Source: an uncultured Akkermansia sp.
GTDB lineage: Bacteria > Verrucomicrobiota > Verrucomicrobiia > Verrucomicrobiales > Akkermansiaceae
Assembly: GCA_947588735.1 (NCBI GenBank)
Contig: CANQAD010000001.1
Span: 1 to 64,000 of the forward strand
DNA length: 64,000 bases
Direction: 5' to 3'
A program made the translations under genes and the position numbers. The first letter of the stretch is position 1. The number at the start of each line of letters is the position of its first letter. Of this stretch, positions 16,813 through 30,835 are shown one piece after another. The notes below the pieces were generated by a model that worked only from the letters and a program-made list of their open reading frames with translations, had not been told where the DNA came from and ran no database searches.

Positions 16813-17994
16813 ATGGCTAAAGAAGCATTCCAGCGAACCAAACCCCATGTGAACGTGGGGACAATCGGTCACGTTGACCATGGCAAGACTTCCCTTACGG
16901 CTGCAATTACTAAGGTTCTTGCAGACCAGGGCAAGGCTGAATACAAGGCGTATGACCAAATTGACGGTGCTCCCGAGGAGCGCGAGCGCGGTATCACTAT
17001 CTCCACCGCTCACGTTGAGTACCAGACTGACAAACGTCACTATGCTCACGTTGACTGCCCCGGGCACGCCGACTATGTGAAGAACATGATTACCGGCGCT
17101 GCTCAGATGGATGGCGCCATTCTTGTGGTGTCCGCCGCAGATGGTCCCATGCCTCAGACGCGTGAGCACATCCTGCTTGCTCGTCAGGTGGGCGTGCCCT
17201 ACATCGTCGTGTACATGAACAAGATGGACCTTGCCGATCCTGAGCTTGCAGAGCTTGTGGAGATGGAAATCCGAGAGCTCCTTTCCTCCTACGACTTCCC
17301 GGGAGATGAGATCCCCATCATCAAGGGATCTGCCGTGAAGGCTCTGGAGGGTGACCCGGATGCAGTCAAGTCCATTTTGGATCTCATGGAGGCCGTTGAC
17401 ACGTACATTCCGACTCCGGAGCGTCCGGTTGACAAGCCTTTCTTGATGCCGGTGGAGGACGTATTCTCCATTTCCGGCCGTGGCACGGTGGCTACAGGAC
17501 GTATTGAGCGCGGTGTCATCAACAAGATGGAGGAAGTGGAGATTGTGGGCATCAAGCCAACCGTGAAGACAGCCGTGACGGACATTGAGATGTTCCGCAA
17601 GCTGCTCGACAAGGGTGAAGCCGGTGACAATGTGGGTGTGCTGCTGCGTGGCATCAAGAAGGAAGACATCGTACGCGGGCAGGTGATTGCCAAGCCGGGT
17701 TCGGTGACTCCGCACACCAGCTTTGAGGCAGCCGTGTATGTGCTGACCAAAGAGGAGGGCGGACGCCATACTCCTTTCTTTGCGAACTACCGCCCGCAGT
17801 TTTACTTCCGCACCACGGATGTGACGGGTACCGTTACCCTGCCGGAAGGCACGGAGATGGTGATGCCCGGCGACAATGTGACCATAGGTGTGGAGCTCAT
17901 TACTCCCATCGCTATGGAAGAGGGCATGCGTTTCGCTATCCGCGAGGGTGGCCGCACCGTGGGTGCGGGCAAGGTGGCCAAGATCAAGGCCTGA
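16813..17994 (+). CDS. tuf: Translation elongation factor Tu
   Basis: This 393-residue GTPase brings aminoacyl-tRNA to the ribosome. All GTP-binding motifs are present: GHVDHGKT (P loop), RGITI (switch I), DCPGHADY (switch II) and the MNKMDL variant of NKxD. Domains 2 and 3 follow with no gap ([20 protein letters not shown]). The protein ends KIKA. It sits between tRNA-Thr and tRNA-Trp and ahead of secE-nusG, the classical arrangement. Two hairpins lie downstream before tRNA-Trp. Confidence 0.99.
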   Translation: MAKEAFQRTKPHVNVGTIGHVDHGKTSLTAAITKVLADQGKAEYKAYDQIDGAPEERERGITISTAHVEYQTDKRHYAHVDCPGHADYVKNMITGAAQMDGAILVVSAADGPMPQTREHILLARQVGVPYIVVYMNKMDLADPELAELVEMEIRELLSSYDFPGDEIPIIKGSAVKALEGDPDAVKSILDLMEAVDTYIPTPERPVDKPFLMPVEDVFSISGRGTVATGRIERGVINKMEEVEIVGIKPTVKTAVTDIEMFRKLLDKGEAGDNVGVLLRGIKKEDIVRGQVIAKPGSVTPHTSFEAAVYVLTKEEGGRHTPFFANYRPQFYFRTTDVTGTVTLPEGTEMVMPGDNVTIGVELITPIAMEEGMRFAIREGGRTVGAGKVAKIKA

Positions 17995-18027
17995 TTGCCG
18001 TACGCATTCCCGTCAACTCTAACCTCA

Positions 18028-18113
18028 CAGCTACACTCGCTGCCCGTCCGGGCCGGGTGTAGCTGGTGCGAGTGGCGGGGGGCTCTCCATGAAACAGATG
18101 GAATCCCCCGCCA
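18028..18113 (+). promoter_or_regulatory. Two strong hairpins between tuf and tRNA-Trp
   Basis: The first pairs CAGCTACAC with GTGTAGCTG (18028-18065). The second pairs TGGCGGGGG with CCCCCGCCA (18073-18113) around an inner TCCAT/ATGGA stem. Neither has a T run, so they look more like RNA processing or mRNA-end stabilising structures than full terminators, separating tuf mRNA from the tRNA-Trp-secE part. Confidence 0.5.
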
Positions 18114-18135
18114 TTCGCTCCGATCAGAAAACGAT

Positions 18136-18208
18136 AGGGTATTAGCTCAATTGGTAGAGCAGCGGTCTCCAAAACCGCGTGTTGGGAGTTCGAGTCTCTC
18201 ATACCCTG
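18136..18208 (+). tRNA. tRNA-Trp (anticodon CCA)
   Basis: The 73-nt cloverleaf has acceptor stem AGGGTAT/ATACCCT, anticodon stem GCGGT/ACCGC around loop CTCCAAA (anticodon CCA) and a T arm with GTTCGAG. The discriminator is G; no CCA tail is encoded. It lies directly upstream of secE, as in many bacteria. Confidence 0.95.
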
Positions 18209-18254
18209 TGAAAGCGTCAAGCGCCGCACTCCAAGAACCATAACCAGTCACATC

Positions 18255-18482
18255 ATGTTCCGGAAGATTTCACTCTTTATTTCTGCGATCAAGAGCGAGC
18301 TCAAGAAGAGTTCGTGGCCGTGGGAGAGCGATCCCAAGGTGAAAGGTTTTCGCAAGTACCGCGAATTATGGAGCTCCACTCTTGTCGTGCTCATTGCCAT
18401 GGTGCTGCTGGGCGCCTACGTTGCATTTTTCGATTTTGTCATGGCTCGAGTCGTCACTTGGGCTGTTGAGCAGCTTTCTTAA
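18255..18482 (+). CDS. secE: Preprotein translocase subunit SecE
   Basis: This 75-residue protein clamps the SecY channel in the inner membrane. It has an amphipathic start (ISAIKSELKKSSWPW, the conserved SecE cytoplasmic motif with the Lys-x-x-x-Trp-Pro pattern) and one transmembrane helix (STLVVLIAMVLLGAYVAFFDFVMA). The single-helix short form is the common bacterial type. nusG follows after 30 nt. Confidence 0.95.
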   Translation: MFRKISLFISAIKSELKKSSWPWESDPKVKGFRKYRELWSSTLVVLIAMVLLGAYVAFFDFVMARVVTWAVEQLS

Positions 18483-18512
18483 TCTTCATTATTCTCACAA
18501 TCCATCCCGTCT

Positions 18513-19160
18513 ATGTCTCGCCCATACGAACGCAAATCAGCCACGCCTCACAAAGTACCGGCTGCGCAGGATCAGTGGTATGTGCTTCATGTGCTCTCCA
18601 ACAAAGAGCGCCGAGCTGTGGAAAATCTCAAGCGACTCTTCCGGGAGGATGAAGAACTGGGGGCGCTGCTGCAAAGTGAACCGCTGGTCCCCACTGAGAA
18701 AGTGGAGGAAGTGCGCAACGGCAAGAAAGTGGTGCAAGAGCGCAAGCTGTACCCGGGCTACGTGTATCTTAACTTCGCCCTGCGTGATCCCGTTACCGGA
18801 GCACTCAACAACGATGCCTGGTACAAGATACAGGCTGTCGATGGGGTGATCAGCTTCGCCTGCGGCCGCAACAAAGAGCCGCTCCCGATGTCAGCGAAAG
18901 ATGTGGCCGACTTCAAGAGGGAAGTGGAGCGTCGTAGCGAGGGCACGCGCCAGAAGATCGTCATCAACGTGCAGGATGAGGTTGTGGTGCTTGAGGGGGC
19001 TTTCCAGGGTGAGCGCGGCATTGTGGAGGAGGTTGATTCGGAGCGCGGGCGTTTGCGCGTTGGAGTGACGATGTTCGGGCGTTCCAACCCGTTGGATCTG
19101 GACTATACGCAAGTGCAGATTGTACCGGAGGATGAACGACATATTTCGCGAGGCGAGTAA
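18513..19160 (+). CDS. nusG: Transcription termination/antitermination factor NusG
   Basis: This 215-residue factor binds RNA polymerase and links transcription with Rho or the ribosome. The NGN domain is recognisable from [18 protein letters not shown] and [12 protein letters not shown]. The C-terminal KOW domain follows with [19 protein letters not shown] and [17 protein letters not shown]. It is longer than the E. coli protein by about 35 residues, from a 20-residue N-terminal tail and a charged insert near residues 50-75. It lies in the usual secE-nusG-rplK order. Confidence 0.97.
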   Translation: MSRPYERKSATPHKVPAAQDQWYVLHVLSNKERRAVENLKRLFREDEELGALLQSEPLVPTEKVEEVRNGKKVVQERKLYPGYVYLNFALRDPVTGALNNDAWYKIQAVDGVISFACGRNKEPLPMSAKDVADFKREVERRSEGTRQKIVINVQDEVVVLEGAFQGERGIVEEVDSERGRLRVGVTMFGRSNPLDLDYTQVQIVPEDERHISRGE

Positions 19161-19222
19161 TTCACTTAACTTGCGCCTCCGTGCCAGTGCCGGCGGCGTG
19201 GGTATCACAAACACATAAAACC

Positions 19223-19651
19223 ATGGCAAAAGAAGTAGTCAAAACCATCAAATTGCAGATTCCTGCGGGAGCGGCCAATCCGTCTCCGCCTGTGGGACCT
19301 GCTCTTGGTCAGGCGGGCGTGAATATCATGGCATTTTGCAAAGAGTTCAACGCAAAAACTCAGAAGCAGGCCGGTGACGTTCTTCCCGTCGTGATCACCG
19401 TTTACAAGGACAAATCCTTCGACTTCATCACCAAAATGCCTCCGGCAGCCAACCTTCTCAAGAAGGCCGTCGGCATCTCCTCGGGCTCGGGCGAACCTAA
19501 CAAAAACAAGGTTGCCAAGATCACAAAGGAGAAACTCATGGAGGTGGTCAATACGAAGATGCCCGATCTGAACACCAAGTCCCCTGAGGCAGCCGCCCGC
19601 ATCATCGCCGGTCAAGCTCGTCAGATGGGCATTGAGGTGGAAGGTCTCTGA
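19223..19651 (+). CDS. rplK: 50S ribosomal protein L11
   Basis: This 142-residue protein forms the base of the ribosomal stalk together with 23S rRNA. It has the typical start [29 protein letters not shown] and the C-terminal rRNA-binding domain with [22 protein letters not shown] chose the ATG at 19223, which gives the usual family length; the frame is open further upstream but not L11-like. Confidence 0.98.
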   Translation: MAKEVVKTIKLQIPAGAANPSPPVGPALGQAGVNIMAFCKEFNAKTQKQAGDVLPVVITVYKDKSFDFITKMPPAANLLKKAVGISSGSGEPNKNKVAKITKEKLMEVVNTKMPDLNTKSPEAAARIIAGQARQMGIEVEGL

Positions 19652-19722
19652 CCCCTTTTTCTGCTCGCAGGAGGGATCTTATCCGTAACACTGAAACCCG
19701 CACGTACTGCAAAACAAACATT

Positions 19723-20424
19723 ATGTCAACAAAGCATTCCAAACGCTACACACAAGCCGCAGGTCTGGTGGACTCCGCCAAGACCTACACCGTTGAGGAG
19801 ACCGTAGGGCTCATGAAGAGCTTTCCCGCCCCCAAGTTCGACGCCACTGTCACCGTTTCCTTCCATCTTACCGTGGATCCACGAAAGTCTGACCAGATGG
19901 TTCGTGGTTCCGTAGCTTTGCCGCACGGCACCGGTAAGAACGTTCGCGTCATCGTATTCGCCCAAGGCGAGGCCGCCCAGGCGGCTCTGGATGCCGGAGC
20001 GGAGAAAGTAGGCCTGGAGGACCTCATCAAGGAGGTGCAGAACGGATTCCTTGCATTCGACAGCGCAATCGCCACCCCGGACGCCATGGCTCAGGTGCGT
20101 AAAATTGCTCGAGTGCTCGGTCCGCGCGGTCTCATGCCCAATCCGAAGACCGGTACCGTCACCGATGATACGGCCAAGGCCGTGCGCGAGGTGAAGGCGG
20201 GGCGTGTGGACTACAAGGTGGACAAGAACGCCAACATCTCGGCGGCCGTGGGCAAGCTTTCCTTTACCGAGGAACAACTTGCGGAAAACCTGCGCTCGCT
20301 CATTGCATCTGTCGTGAAAGCCCGTCCGGCCGGGGCCAAGGGCGGCTACATCGCATCCGCAACGGTGGCTTGCTCCATGAACCCGGGCATTACCCTCAAC
20401 GCCGCGGAATACTCCAAGCTCTGA
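19723..20424 (+). CDS. rplA: 50S ribosomal protein L1
   Basis: This 233-residue protein forms the L1 stalk and, in many bacteria, represses its own rplK-rplA mRNA. Motifs include [46 protein letters not shown] and [13 protein letters not shown]. The 71-nt spacer after rplK contains GGAGGGAT but no clear L1-binding mimic that I could confirm. Confidence 0.98.
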   Translation: MSTKHSKRYTQAAGLVDSAKTYTVEETVGLMKSFPAPKFDATVTVSFHLTVDPRKSDQMVRGSVALPHGTGKNVRVIVFAQGEAAQAALDAGAEKVGLEDLIKEVQNGFLAFDSAIATPDAMAQVRKIARVLGPRGLMPNPKTGTVTDDTAKAVREVKAGRVDYKVDKNANISAAVGKLSFTEEQLAENLRSLIASVVKARPAGAKGGYIASATVACSMNPGITLNAAEYSKL

Positions 20425-20447
20425 GAACCCGAATATCTTACCAGATT

Positions 20448-20957
20448 ATGAGTACTGAAAAGAAAGTGAATGCTGATAAAGAGACCATCATTTCTCAGCT
20501 GCTTGAGAAAGTCAATGGCTCTCCCTTCCTTATCGTCATCGATTACACCGGGGTGACAGTACCGGAATTCACCGCGTTGCGCGCTTCGCTCGCAGCGGGA
20601 GGTGCCTCTTGCACCGTGGCAAAGAATTCCTACATGGCCAAGGCGCTTGCGCAGGCTGGCCTTCCGGATATCTCTGCCGCACTCAAGGGGCAGACCGCCT
20701 ATGTGACGGGCCAAAGTGACATTTGCGCCGCTGCCAAGGTGATCAACACCTTTGCCAACGCCTCTAAAAAGGCCGCGTATAAAACGGGCATCCTGGACGG
20801 GGCGGAGCTTATGCCTGACAAGATTCGTGCCTTGGGCGACCTGCCCAGCCGCGAGGTTCTGCTGGCCACTCTGCTTGGTACCATCAACGGCGCCGGTGCG
20901 GCTCTGGCTCGCGTCATCCAAGCCCATGTTGACAAGGAGGGGAATTCTGAGCAGTAA
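20448..20957 (+). CDS. rplJ: 50S ribosomal protein L10
   Basis: This 169-residue protein joins the L7/L12 dimers to the ribosome. The N-terminal domain (FLIVIDYTGVTVPEFTALRASLAAGGASCTVAKNSYMAKAL) is typical. I chose the ATG at 20448, 23 nt after rplA; an in-frame upstream extension to 20370 overlaps rplA and is not conserved. There is no room for a long L10 leader, which E. coli has upstream of rplJ. Confidence 0.97.
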   Translation: MSTEKKVNADKETIISQLLEKVNGSPFLIVIDYTGVTVPEFTALRASLAAGGASCTVAKNSYMAKALAQAGLPDISAALKGQTAYVTGQSDICAAAKVINTFANASKKAAYKTGILDGAELMPDKIRALGDLPSREVLLATLLGTINGAGAALARVIQAHVDKEGNSEQ

Positions 20958-20983
20958 ATTCTGCGTCATATTAAAAAAAAGTC

Positions 20984-21063
20984 TTGATCGGATGGCAATG
21001 GTGTGGTATCACACCCGCGCCTGAAAAATTAGGTTCTCTGTCGGCTCTCCGGCCGGTGAGAAC
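20984..21063 (+). promoter_or_regulatory. rplJ-rplL intergenic structure and weak promoter
   Basis: A TTGATC/TATCAC pair with 17-bp spacing (20984-21012) overlaps a GGTGTG-GTAT-CACACC hairpin (21000-21015). A second hairpin GTTCTC/GAGAAC with inner CGGC/GCCG pairing follows near 21034-21062. This 163-bp spacer may raise the L7/L12 level, which must be four to six copies per ribosome. Confidence 0.35.
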
Positions 21064-21120
21064 TGAAATGGGTGGGGAGCCCTCATCCGCGACAAGAACC
21101 AATTAAACTACACTAAAACA

Positions 21121-21501
21121 ATGGCTGATATCAATACAATCGCTGAGGAACTCGGCAAGCTTACCATACTGGAGGCTGCCGAGCTTGTCAAGCTCCTGGA
21201 GGAGAAGTGGGGAGTTTCTGCCGCTGCGCCTGTGGCTGCTGCGGCTGGTGCTGCTGCTGCTGCGCCTGCGGAAGCTGCTGAGGAAAAGACCGACTTCAAT
21301 GTTGAGCTCACTGATGCCGGCGCCAACAAGATTGCCGTCATCAAGGCGGTACGCACTGTCAAGACCGGTATGGGACTGGCGGACGCCAAGAAGCTTGTTG
21401 AGAGCGCTCCGGCACTCGTGCTTGAAGGAGCCTCCAAGGAGGATGCCGACAAGGCGAAAGCTGAGCTCGAGAAAGCCGGTGCAAAGGTTACCATCAAGTA
21501 A
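21121..21501 (+). CDS. rplL: 50S ribosomal protein L7/L12
   Basis: This 126-residue stalk protein recruits translation factors. The N-terminal dimerisation domain ([27 protein letters not shown]) is followed by an Ala-rich hinge ([19 protein letters not shown]) and the C-terminal domain with [25 protein letters not shown]. Length and domain order are standard. Confidence 0.99.
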   Translation: MADINTIAEELGKLTILEAAELVKLLEEKWGVSAAAPVAAAAGAAAAAPAEAAEEKTDFNVELTDAGANKIAVIKAVRTVKTGMGLADAKKLVESAPALVLEGASKEDADKAKAELEKAGAKVTIK

Positions 21502-21520
21502 CCCGTCGCCTTTTGCGAGA

Positions 21521-21580
21521 GCAGGGGAGGACCGCGTCCTCCCCTGCGCTTCGCGTACTTGCCCGCTTGCTTCGGCAAGC
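21521..21580 (+). terminator. Two hairpins between rplL and rpoB (processing site or attenuator)
   Basis: A perfect 11-bp stem GCAGGGGAGGA/TCCTCCCCTGC (21521-21547) lacks a T run. It is followed by a GCTTGC-TTCG-GCAAGC hairpin (21565-21580) with a loosely T-rich tail. The same place in E. coli holds an attenuator and an RNase III site, so partial termination or cleavage here is plausible. Confidence 0.5.
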
Positions 21581-21655
21581 TGATTTTCTCTTTTCACCCT
21601 TTTACCCACGTCTCACCTAAGATCGACCCGGTGCGCTTCTGCACACGCGCCAGCT

Positions 21656-21712
21656 GCTCCCGGTCGGTTTTAGTTCACCATTAAAACCGAACAGTTCCCG
21701 GATACCGGGAGC
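21656..21712 (+). promoter_or_regulatory. Structured leader immediately upstream of rpoB with alternative pairings
   Basis: A long-range stem GCTCCCGGT/ACCGGGAGC (21656-21664 with 21704-21712) encloses a CGGTTTTA/TAAAACCG hairpin (21665-21672 with 21682-21689). The same right arm can instead form the local hairpin TCCCGG-ATA-CCGGGA (21696-21710). The two folds are mutually exclusive. The structure ends 24 nt before the rpoB start codon. Confidence 0.5.
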
Positions 21713-21735
21713 AAAACCTAATTTCCGCGCACTCC

Positions 21736-24700
21736 ATGTCCAAGCCCAAGCAAGAGCGAATCAGTTTCGGTAAAATTACAGAAGTTATTCAGCCGCCGAA
21801 CCTTATTGAGATACAAACCAAATCCTACGAGGAGTTTTTACAACGCTTCACAGTTCCGGGGAAGCGGCTCAAGATGGGGTTGCAGGCAGTTTTGTCCGAG
21901 CATTTCCCGATTGAAAGCTATGATTCGCAGATCCGCCTGGAGTTTGTGTCCTACGAGGTATCGCCTCCCAAGATCACGGACTTTGCGGCCATTCGAGCCG
22001 GTGAAACCTACAGTTCCTCCCTTTATGTCCGCTTTCGCCTGAAGTGCAACGATTACACTGCCGAGGAAGATGTTTACATGGGAGAAATCCCCATGATTAC
22101 CGACCGAGGGACCTTTGTCATCAACGGAGCGGAGCGTGTCATCGTTGCTCAGCTGCACCGTTCTCCCGGCATCTGTTACGAAAAGACCCGCCACGCCAAC
22201 GGAAAAGAGCTTTACTCGTTCCGCATCATCCCGGATCGTGGTTCCTGGCTGGAGGTGCAATTTGATACGAACGATCTCATGTACGTGTACCTGGATCGCC
22301 GTCGCCGTCGTCGCAAATTCCTGGCGACTACGTTTTTGCGTTATTTGGGTTATGAGACGGATCGTTCCATTGTGGAGCAGTTTTACACCATTCAGAAACT
22401 GCGTGTTGCCGACGTGAGCGGCGACGAGTTGGAGTACCTTGTACCTTTCGAAGATGTGAAGTTCAGTGAGAAGGACTCCACCCGTCCGGCCTCAGTCATT
22501 GCCAAGGCGTATGAGCCCCTCAGTCTTGCGACAATCCGTCGCATGCAGGAGCTGGGCATCAAGACTGTTGAAGTCATTGACCAGCGCGAGGACGAATTAC
22601 TCGTGAAGACGCTCAAAAAAGACCTCTCCTATGACCGAGAGAGCGCACTCAAGGAAATTTTCCGCAAGTTTCGTCCGGGCGATCCGACTTCCGTACAGCA
22701 GGCCGCAGCGGCTCTTGACCGGCTCTTCCGGGAAGAGAAACGCTACGATCTCACCCGAGTGGGTCGCTATAAAATCAACCAGAAACTTGGTTTGGACGTG
22801 CCGGAGGACGTGCGTCTGATTCAGCCCATAGACTTCCTCACTGCCGTCAAATATCTGTTGCGACTTCGCCATGGGGAAGGTGTTGTGGATGACATTGATC
22901 ACTTGGGCAACCGTCGCGTGCGCGCTGTGGGCGAGCTCATTGCCAATCAGTGCCGCGTTGGTCTGGCTCGTACGGAGCGCTTGGTCAAGGAGCGAATGAC
23001 ACTCTGCGATACAACGCGCAGCGATCTTACTCCCAGCAAGCTCATCAACCCGAAAGCCCTCAGCGCTGTCGTGCGTGACTTCTTTGGACGCAGCCAGCTT
23101 TCTCAGTTCATGGACCAGATCAATCCGCTGGCCGAGCTTACCCACAAACGTCGCCTTTCTGCTCTTGGTCCGGGTGGTTTGAACCGCGACCGTGCCGGCT
23201 TTGAGGTACGCGACGTGCACCCCTCGCACTACGGTCGTATTTGTCCCATTGAGACACCGGAAGGTCCAAATATCGGTCTCATTAACTCGCTTTGCACCTA
23301 TGCTCGCATTGATGAGTACGGCTTCATTGAGACGCCTTTCCGCAAGGTCAAGACCATCCAGAAGAAGAATAAAAAGGGGGAGGTGACCGACACTGAGGTC
23401 ATCATTACGAACGAGGTAGAGTATCTCTCCGCCGACAAGGAAGAGTATCACCTCATTGCCCAGGCCAACAATCCCATTGATAACGACAACGGTCACGGCC
23501 ACTTTGTGAAGCCGCGCGTTACGGCGCGTGAGCACGGGGAGTTCATTGAGGTTGATCCCCGCCGCGTGGAGTACATGGATGTTTCTCCCAAGCAGATTAT
23601 CTCCATTGCTGCCGGTCTTATTCCCTTTTTGGAGCACGATGACGCCAACCGAGCCCTCATGGGCGCCAACATGCAGCGCCAGGGTGTGCCGCTGATGGTG
23701 AACCAGGCTCCGCTAGTCGGGACAGGGATTGAGGCCAAATGCGCCCGCGACAGCGGCGCTGTCATTGTTGCCGCAGGCCCCGGCATCGTCGCTTCCGCGA
23801 CGGCGGAGTATATCGTCACCACCAAAGATGGCGAGTTGCCTGTGTCCGCCCAGCGTTGGCTGAGCGATCCGGAGAGCATCAAGACGGATCCCGACAAGGG
23901 CGTCTATGTTTATCAACTGCGCAAATTCATGCGTTCCAACGCCTCCACATGCATCAACCAGCGGCCCATCGTGGCACGTGGCGCCAAGGTGAAGGCCGGG
24001 GATGTGTTGGCCGATGGTCCCTGCACGGATGGCGGCGAGCTTGCTTTGGGTCGCAACGTGTTGGTGGCTTACATGTCGTGGTACGGCTATAACTTCGAGG
24101 ACGCCATCATCATCTCCGAGCGTCTGGTGCAGGAGGACGCCTATACTTCCATTCACATTGAAGAGTTCGAGGAGAAAGCGCGTGACACGAAGCTCGGTCC
24201 GGAGGAAATCACCCGTGATATTCCCAATGTGGGCGATGAAGCTCTCAAGAACCTGGGCAGCGACGGCGTAGTGCGCATCGGGGCCGAGGTCAAGCCGGGG
24301 GACATCCTCGTGGGCAAGATCAGCCCGAAGAGTGAAACTGACCTTGCCCCGGAGGAACGCTTGTTGCGCGCTATTTTTGGTGAAAAAGCGGCTGACGTGA
24401 AGGATACTTCTCTGCGTGTGCCGCCCGGCACCACAGGCGTCGTCATGGACGTGCGCATCGTGCGTTCCGTTGCTCCCGGAGCGCCGGAGCTTGATTCCGA
24501 GAAGGAGGCCCAAAAGCAAAGGAAAAAGGCGGACGAGGAGTATGTGCGCGACAAGAAAAATCTCATTGACTTGCTCACCAGTCGGCTCTCGGATCGTTTA
24601 CTTGGCGAGAAAATTCCGCTGGAGGTCACACGTGTGGGTACCGGCGAAGTGCTCATCCCTGCCAATCGAAAGATAACCAAGACCCTCCTTCACAATCTGG

Positions 24701-25815
24701 CTGAACATCACGATCAGATTGACATGAACGAAAGCCCGGTACGCAACCAGATCTTCGAGATCATCAATGCTTACGAGCCTCGCTTCCGTGACCTTGACGA
24801 GGAGCGTGATCGCAGGCTCGACCAGATTGAAGCTGGTGCTGAGATGGAGCCGGGTGTGGTTACCGAGGTAAAGGTTTATATTGCCACCAAACGCAAGCTG
24901 GGTGTGGGCGATAAGATGGCTGGCCGTCACGGTAACAAGGGCGTTTGCTCCCGCGTGCTCCCTGTGGAGGACATGCCGTACCTGGAGGATGGCACTCCGG
25001 TTGATATCATCCTCAACCCTCTCGGCGTGCCTTCCCGCATGAATGTGGGGCAGGTGCTGGAAGCCCACTTGGGTGTGGCGGCCAAAGCGCTCGGCTTCAA
25101 GGTGGCGACCCCTGTATTTGACGGTATAGATGAAGCCAAGATCTGGGATTACATGAGCCAGGCCAAAAAAGTACCCGGCTTCACGTGGGTGGGTGATGGC
25201 AAGGATGGTTCCGTGGCCGGCAAGAGTCGCCTTATCGACGGTCTGACCGGCGAGTATTTCCACTACCCTGTGGTGGTCGGCTACACCTACATGCTCAAAC
25301 TGAACCACCTTGTCGCCGACAAGGTGCATGCCCGCGCCGTGGGTACCTACTCACTCGTTACCCAGCAGCCGCTGGGTGGCAAGGCTCAGCACGGCGGCCA
25401 GCGTTTTGGCGAAATGGAGGTGTGGGCGATGGAGGCTTACGGCGCCGCATACACCTTGCAAGAGCTGCTCACCGTCAAATCCGACGATGTGCAGGGGCGC
25501 ACGCGCATCTACGAGAATATTGTCCGCGGGGACAACTCGCTGGAAGCGGGCACTCCGGAGTCCTTCAACGTGCTCATCAAGGAAATGCAGGCTCTTTGCT
25601 TGAATGTTCAGCCGCTTGAGAAGCGGTATCGCGAAGGATCGAAATCTCAAGAGGTGGATGTGTTCCAAGTGCTGGCAGACGTCGCCGATGAGGAAGAGAT
25701 CGAGAAAGACGTGCAAGATTACGAAAACATGATAGAGATTCGCCTGGATGGCGAGGATTCTGATATGGCCAATTCCATTGATCTGCACACCGATGATGAT
25801 GAAAGCGAGCACTGA
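21736..25815 (+). CDS. rpoB: DNA-directed RNA polymerase subunit beta
   Basis: This 1,359-residue subunit forms half of the RNA polymerase active-site cleft. Conserved blocks are visible throughout: the rifampicin pocket with GRSQLSQFMDQINPLAELTHKRRLSAL at about residues 455-480, PIETPEGPNIGLI, the GDKMAGRHGNKGV catalytic-lysine block and GGKAQHGGQRFGEMEVWA near the C-terminus. The key rifampicin contacts (Gln, Asp, His, Arg, Ser) match the sensitive type. The C-terminal tail is very acidic. rpoC follows after 34 nt. Confidence 0.99.
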   Translation: MSKPKQERISFGKITEVIQPPNLIEIQTKSYEEFLQRFTVPGKRLKMGLQAVLSEHFPIESYDSQIRLEFVSYEVSPPKITDFAAIRAGETYSSSLYVRFRLKCNDYTAEEDVYMGEIPMITDRGTFVINGAERVIVAQLHRSPGICYEKTRHANGKELYSFRIIPDRGSWLEVQFDTNDLMYVYLDRRRRRRKFLATTFLRYLGYETDRSIVEQFYTIQKLRVADVSGDELEYLVPFEDVKFSEKDSTRPASVIAKAYEPLSLATIRRMQELGIKTVEVIDQREDELLVKTLKKDLSYDRESALKEIFRKFRPGDPTSVQQAAAALDRLFREEKRYDLTRVGRYKINQKLGLDVPEDVRLIQPIDFLTAVKYLLRLRHGEGVVDDIDHLGNRRVRAVGELIANQCRVGLARTERLVKERMTLCDTTRSDLTPSKLINPKALSAVVRDFFGRSQLSQFMDQINPLAELTHKRRLSALGPGGLNRDRAGFEVRDVHPSHYGRICPIETPEGPNIGLINSLCTYARIDEYGFIETPFRKVKTIQKKNKKGEVTDTEVIITNEVEYLSADKEEYHLIAQANNPIDNDNGHGHFVKPRVTAREHGEFIEVDPRRVEYMDVSPKQIISIAAGLIPFLEHDDANRALMGANMQRQGVPLMVNQAPLVGTGIEAKCARDSGAVIVAAGPGIVASATAEYIVTTKDGELPVSAQRWLSDPESIKTDPDKGVYVYQLRKFMRSNASTCINQRPIVARGAKVKAGDVLADGPCTDGGELALGRNVLVAYMSWYGYNFEDAIIISERLVQEDAYTSIHIEEFEEKARDTKLGPEEITRDIPNVGDEALKNLGSDGVVRIGAEVKPGDILVGKISPKSETDLAPEERLLRAIFGEKAADVKDTSLRVPPGTTGVVMDVRIVRSVAPGAPELDSEKEAQKQRKKADEEYVRDKKNLIDLLTSRLSDRLLGEKIPLEVTRVGTGEVLIPANRKITKTLLHNLAEHHDQIDMNESPVRNQIFEIINAYEPRFRDLDEERDRRLDQIEAGAEMEPGVVTEVKVYIATKRKLGVGDKMAGRHGNKGVCSRVLPVEDMPYLEDGTPVDIILNPLGVPSRMNVGQVLEAHLGVAAKALGFKVATPVFDGIDEAKIWDYMSQAKKVPGFTWVGDGKDGSVAGKSRLIDGLTGEYFHYPVVVGYTYMLKLNHLVADKVHARAVGTYSLVTQQPLGGKAQHGGQRFGEMEVWAMEAYGAAYTLQELLTVKSDDVQGRTRIYENIVRGDNSLEAGTPESFNVLIKEMQALCLNVQPLEKRYREGSKSQEVDVFQVLADVADEEEIEKDVQDYENMIEIRLDGEDSDMANSIDLHTDDDESEH

Positions 25816-25849
25816 TTCCTGATCCTCCAACCCCAAAACTTTTACCCCT

Positions 25850-30115
<4,266 letters not shown>

Positions 30116-30139
30116 TTTGCGGTGCTTCAGTTGCTTTTC

Positions 30140-30172
30140 GCCCGCTTTCCTACCACGGAGAGCGGGCTTTTT
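30140..30172 (+). terminator. Rho-independent terminator after rpoC
   Basis: An 11-bp stem GCCCGCTTTCC/GGAGAGCGGGC (one G-U pair) with a 6-nt loop is followed by five T residues. Confidence 0.9.
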
Positions 30173-30212
30173 CCTTGCCTTCAAAAGAGGATCTGATAGC
30201 ATCGGGGGAGAA

Positions 30213-30605
30213 GTGAGTGAGCTTTGTACAGAACAAAACGATACGCCGCGTTTTTCAGATTCGCTGCTCATCCTCTGTATTCTCGCATCGCCGTTACTTT
30301 TCCTGAACATCATTTTTTCATGTGTGGTGTTGCTTTCGGGGATGCTACCCACTGCCTTCGTGTACTTGCTGTTGCGACATAGGTCCACGCGCTGTCGCTG
30401 TGCGTACTGCGCGAGCGGAGCAGGAGTTGCCGTGCCGTGGCTTTTGTTCATGGTGTTTGCTGTGGCTTTTAACGGAGCTTATTCTCTGTTGGATATTGGA
30501 TTATGTGTCGCATATACTTTGTGTGTGATAGCGCTGCATGGGCTTACTTTTTCGATATTCTACGCTCTGTGGAGATGGAATCGTGCAGGACATCCGCAAT
30601 CATAG
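30213..30605 (+). CDS. Small predicted membrane protein
   Basis: This 130-residue protein has three hydrophobic segments: LLILCILASPLLFLNIIFSCVVLL, GVAVPWLLFMVFAVAFNGAY and IGLCVAYTLCVIALHGLTFSIFYAL. Between the first two lies a small basic, Cys-rich loop (RHRSTRCRCAYC). I chose a GTG start at 30213 because GGGGGAG lies directly upstream, after the rpoC terminator. The frame is open far upstream only as a shadow of rpoC. Function is unknown. It might be part of the eroded mobile-element region that follows. Confidence 0.45.
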   Translation: MSELCTEQNDTPRFSDSLLILCILASPLLFLNIIFSCVVLLSGMLPTAFVYLLLRHRSTRCRCAYCASGAGVAVPWLLFMVFAVAFNGAYSLLDIGLCVAYTLCVIALHGLTFSIFYALWRWNRAGHPQS

Positions 30606-30835
30606 ACGAACGTCTTCTCTATGCGTCCACGCGTAACCATATCCTGATGATATTCCCGTTACTTGAAGATATGAATTTTTCTCCTTCCGGTTCCCTTATT
30701 TTCTCGGAGCCCTTCATCAGTTCGGAATGCGAGTATTGCTTCCGTTACGACAGTCTGACAAGGCTGCTTCGCTTGCAGTGTCGCGTGTTGTCCAAGATGC
30801 CGTACGAGGGCTATAAGCGTGATGACGCGGTGGTC

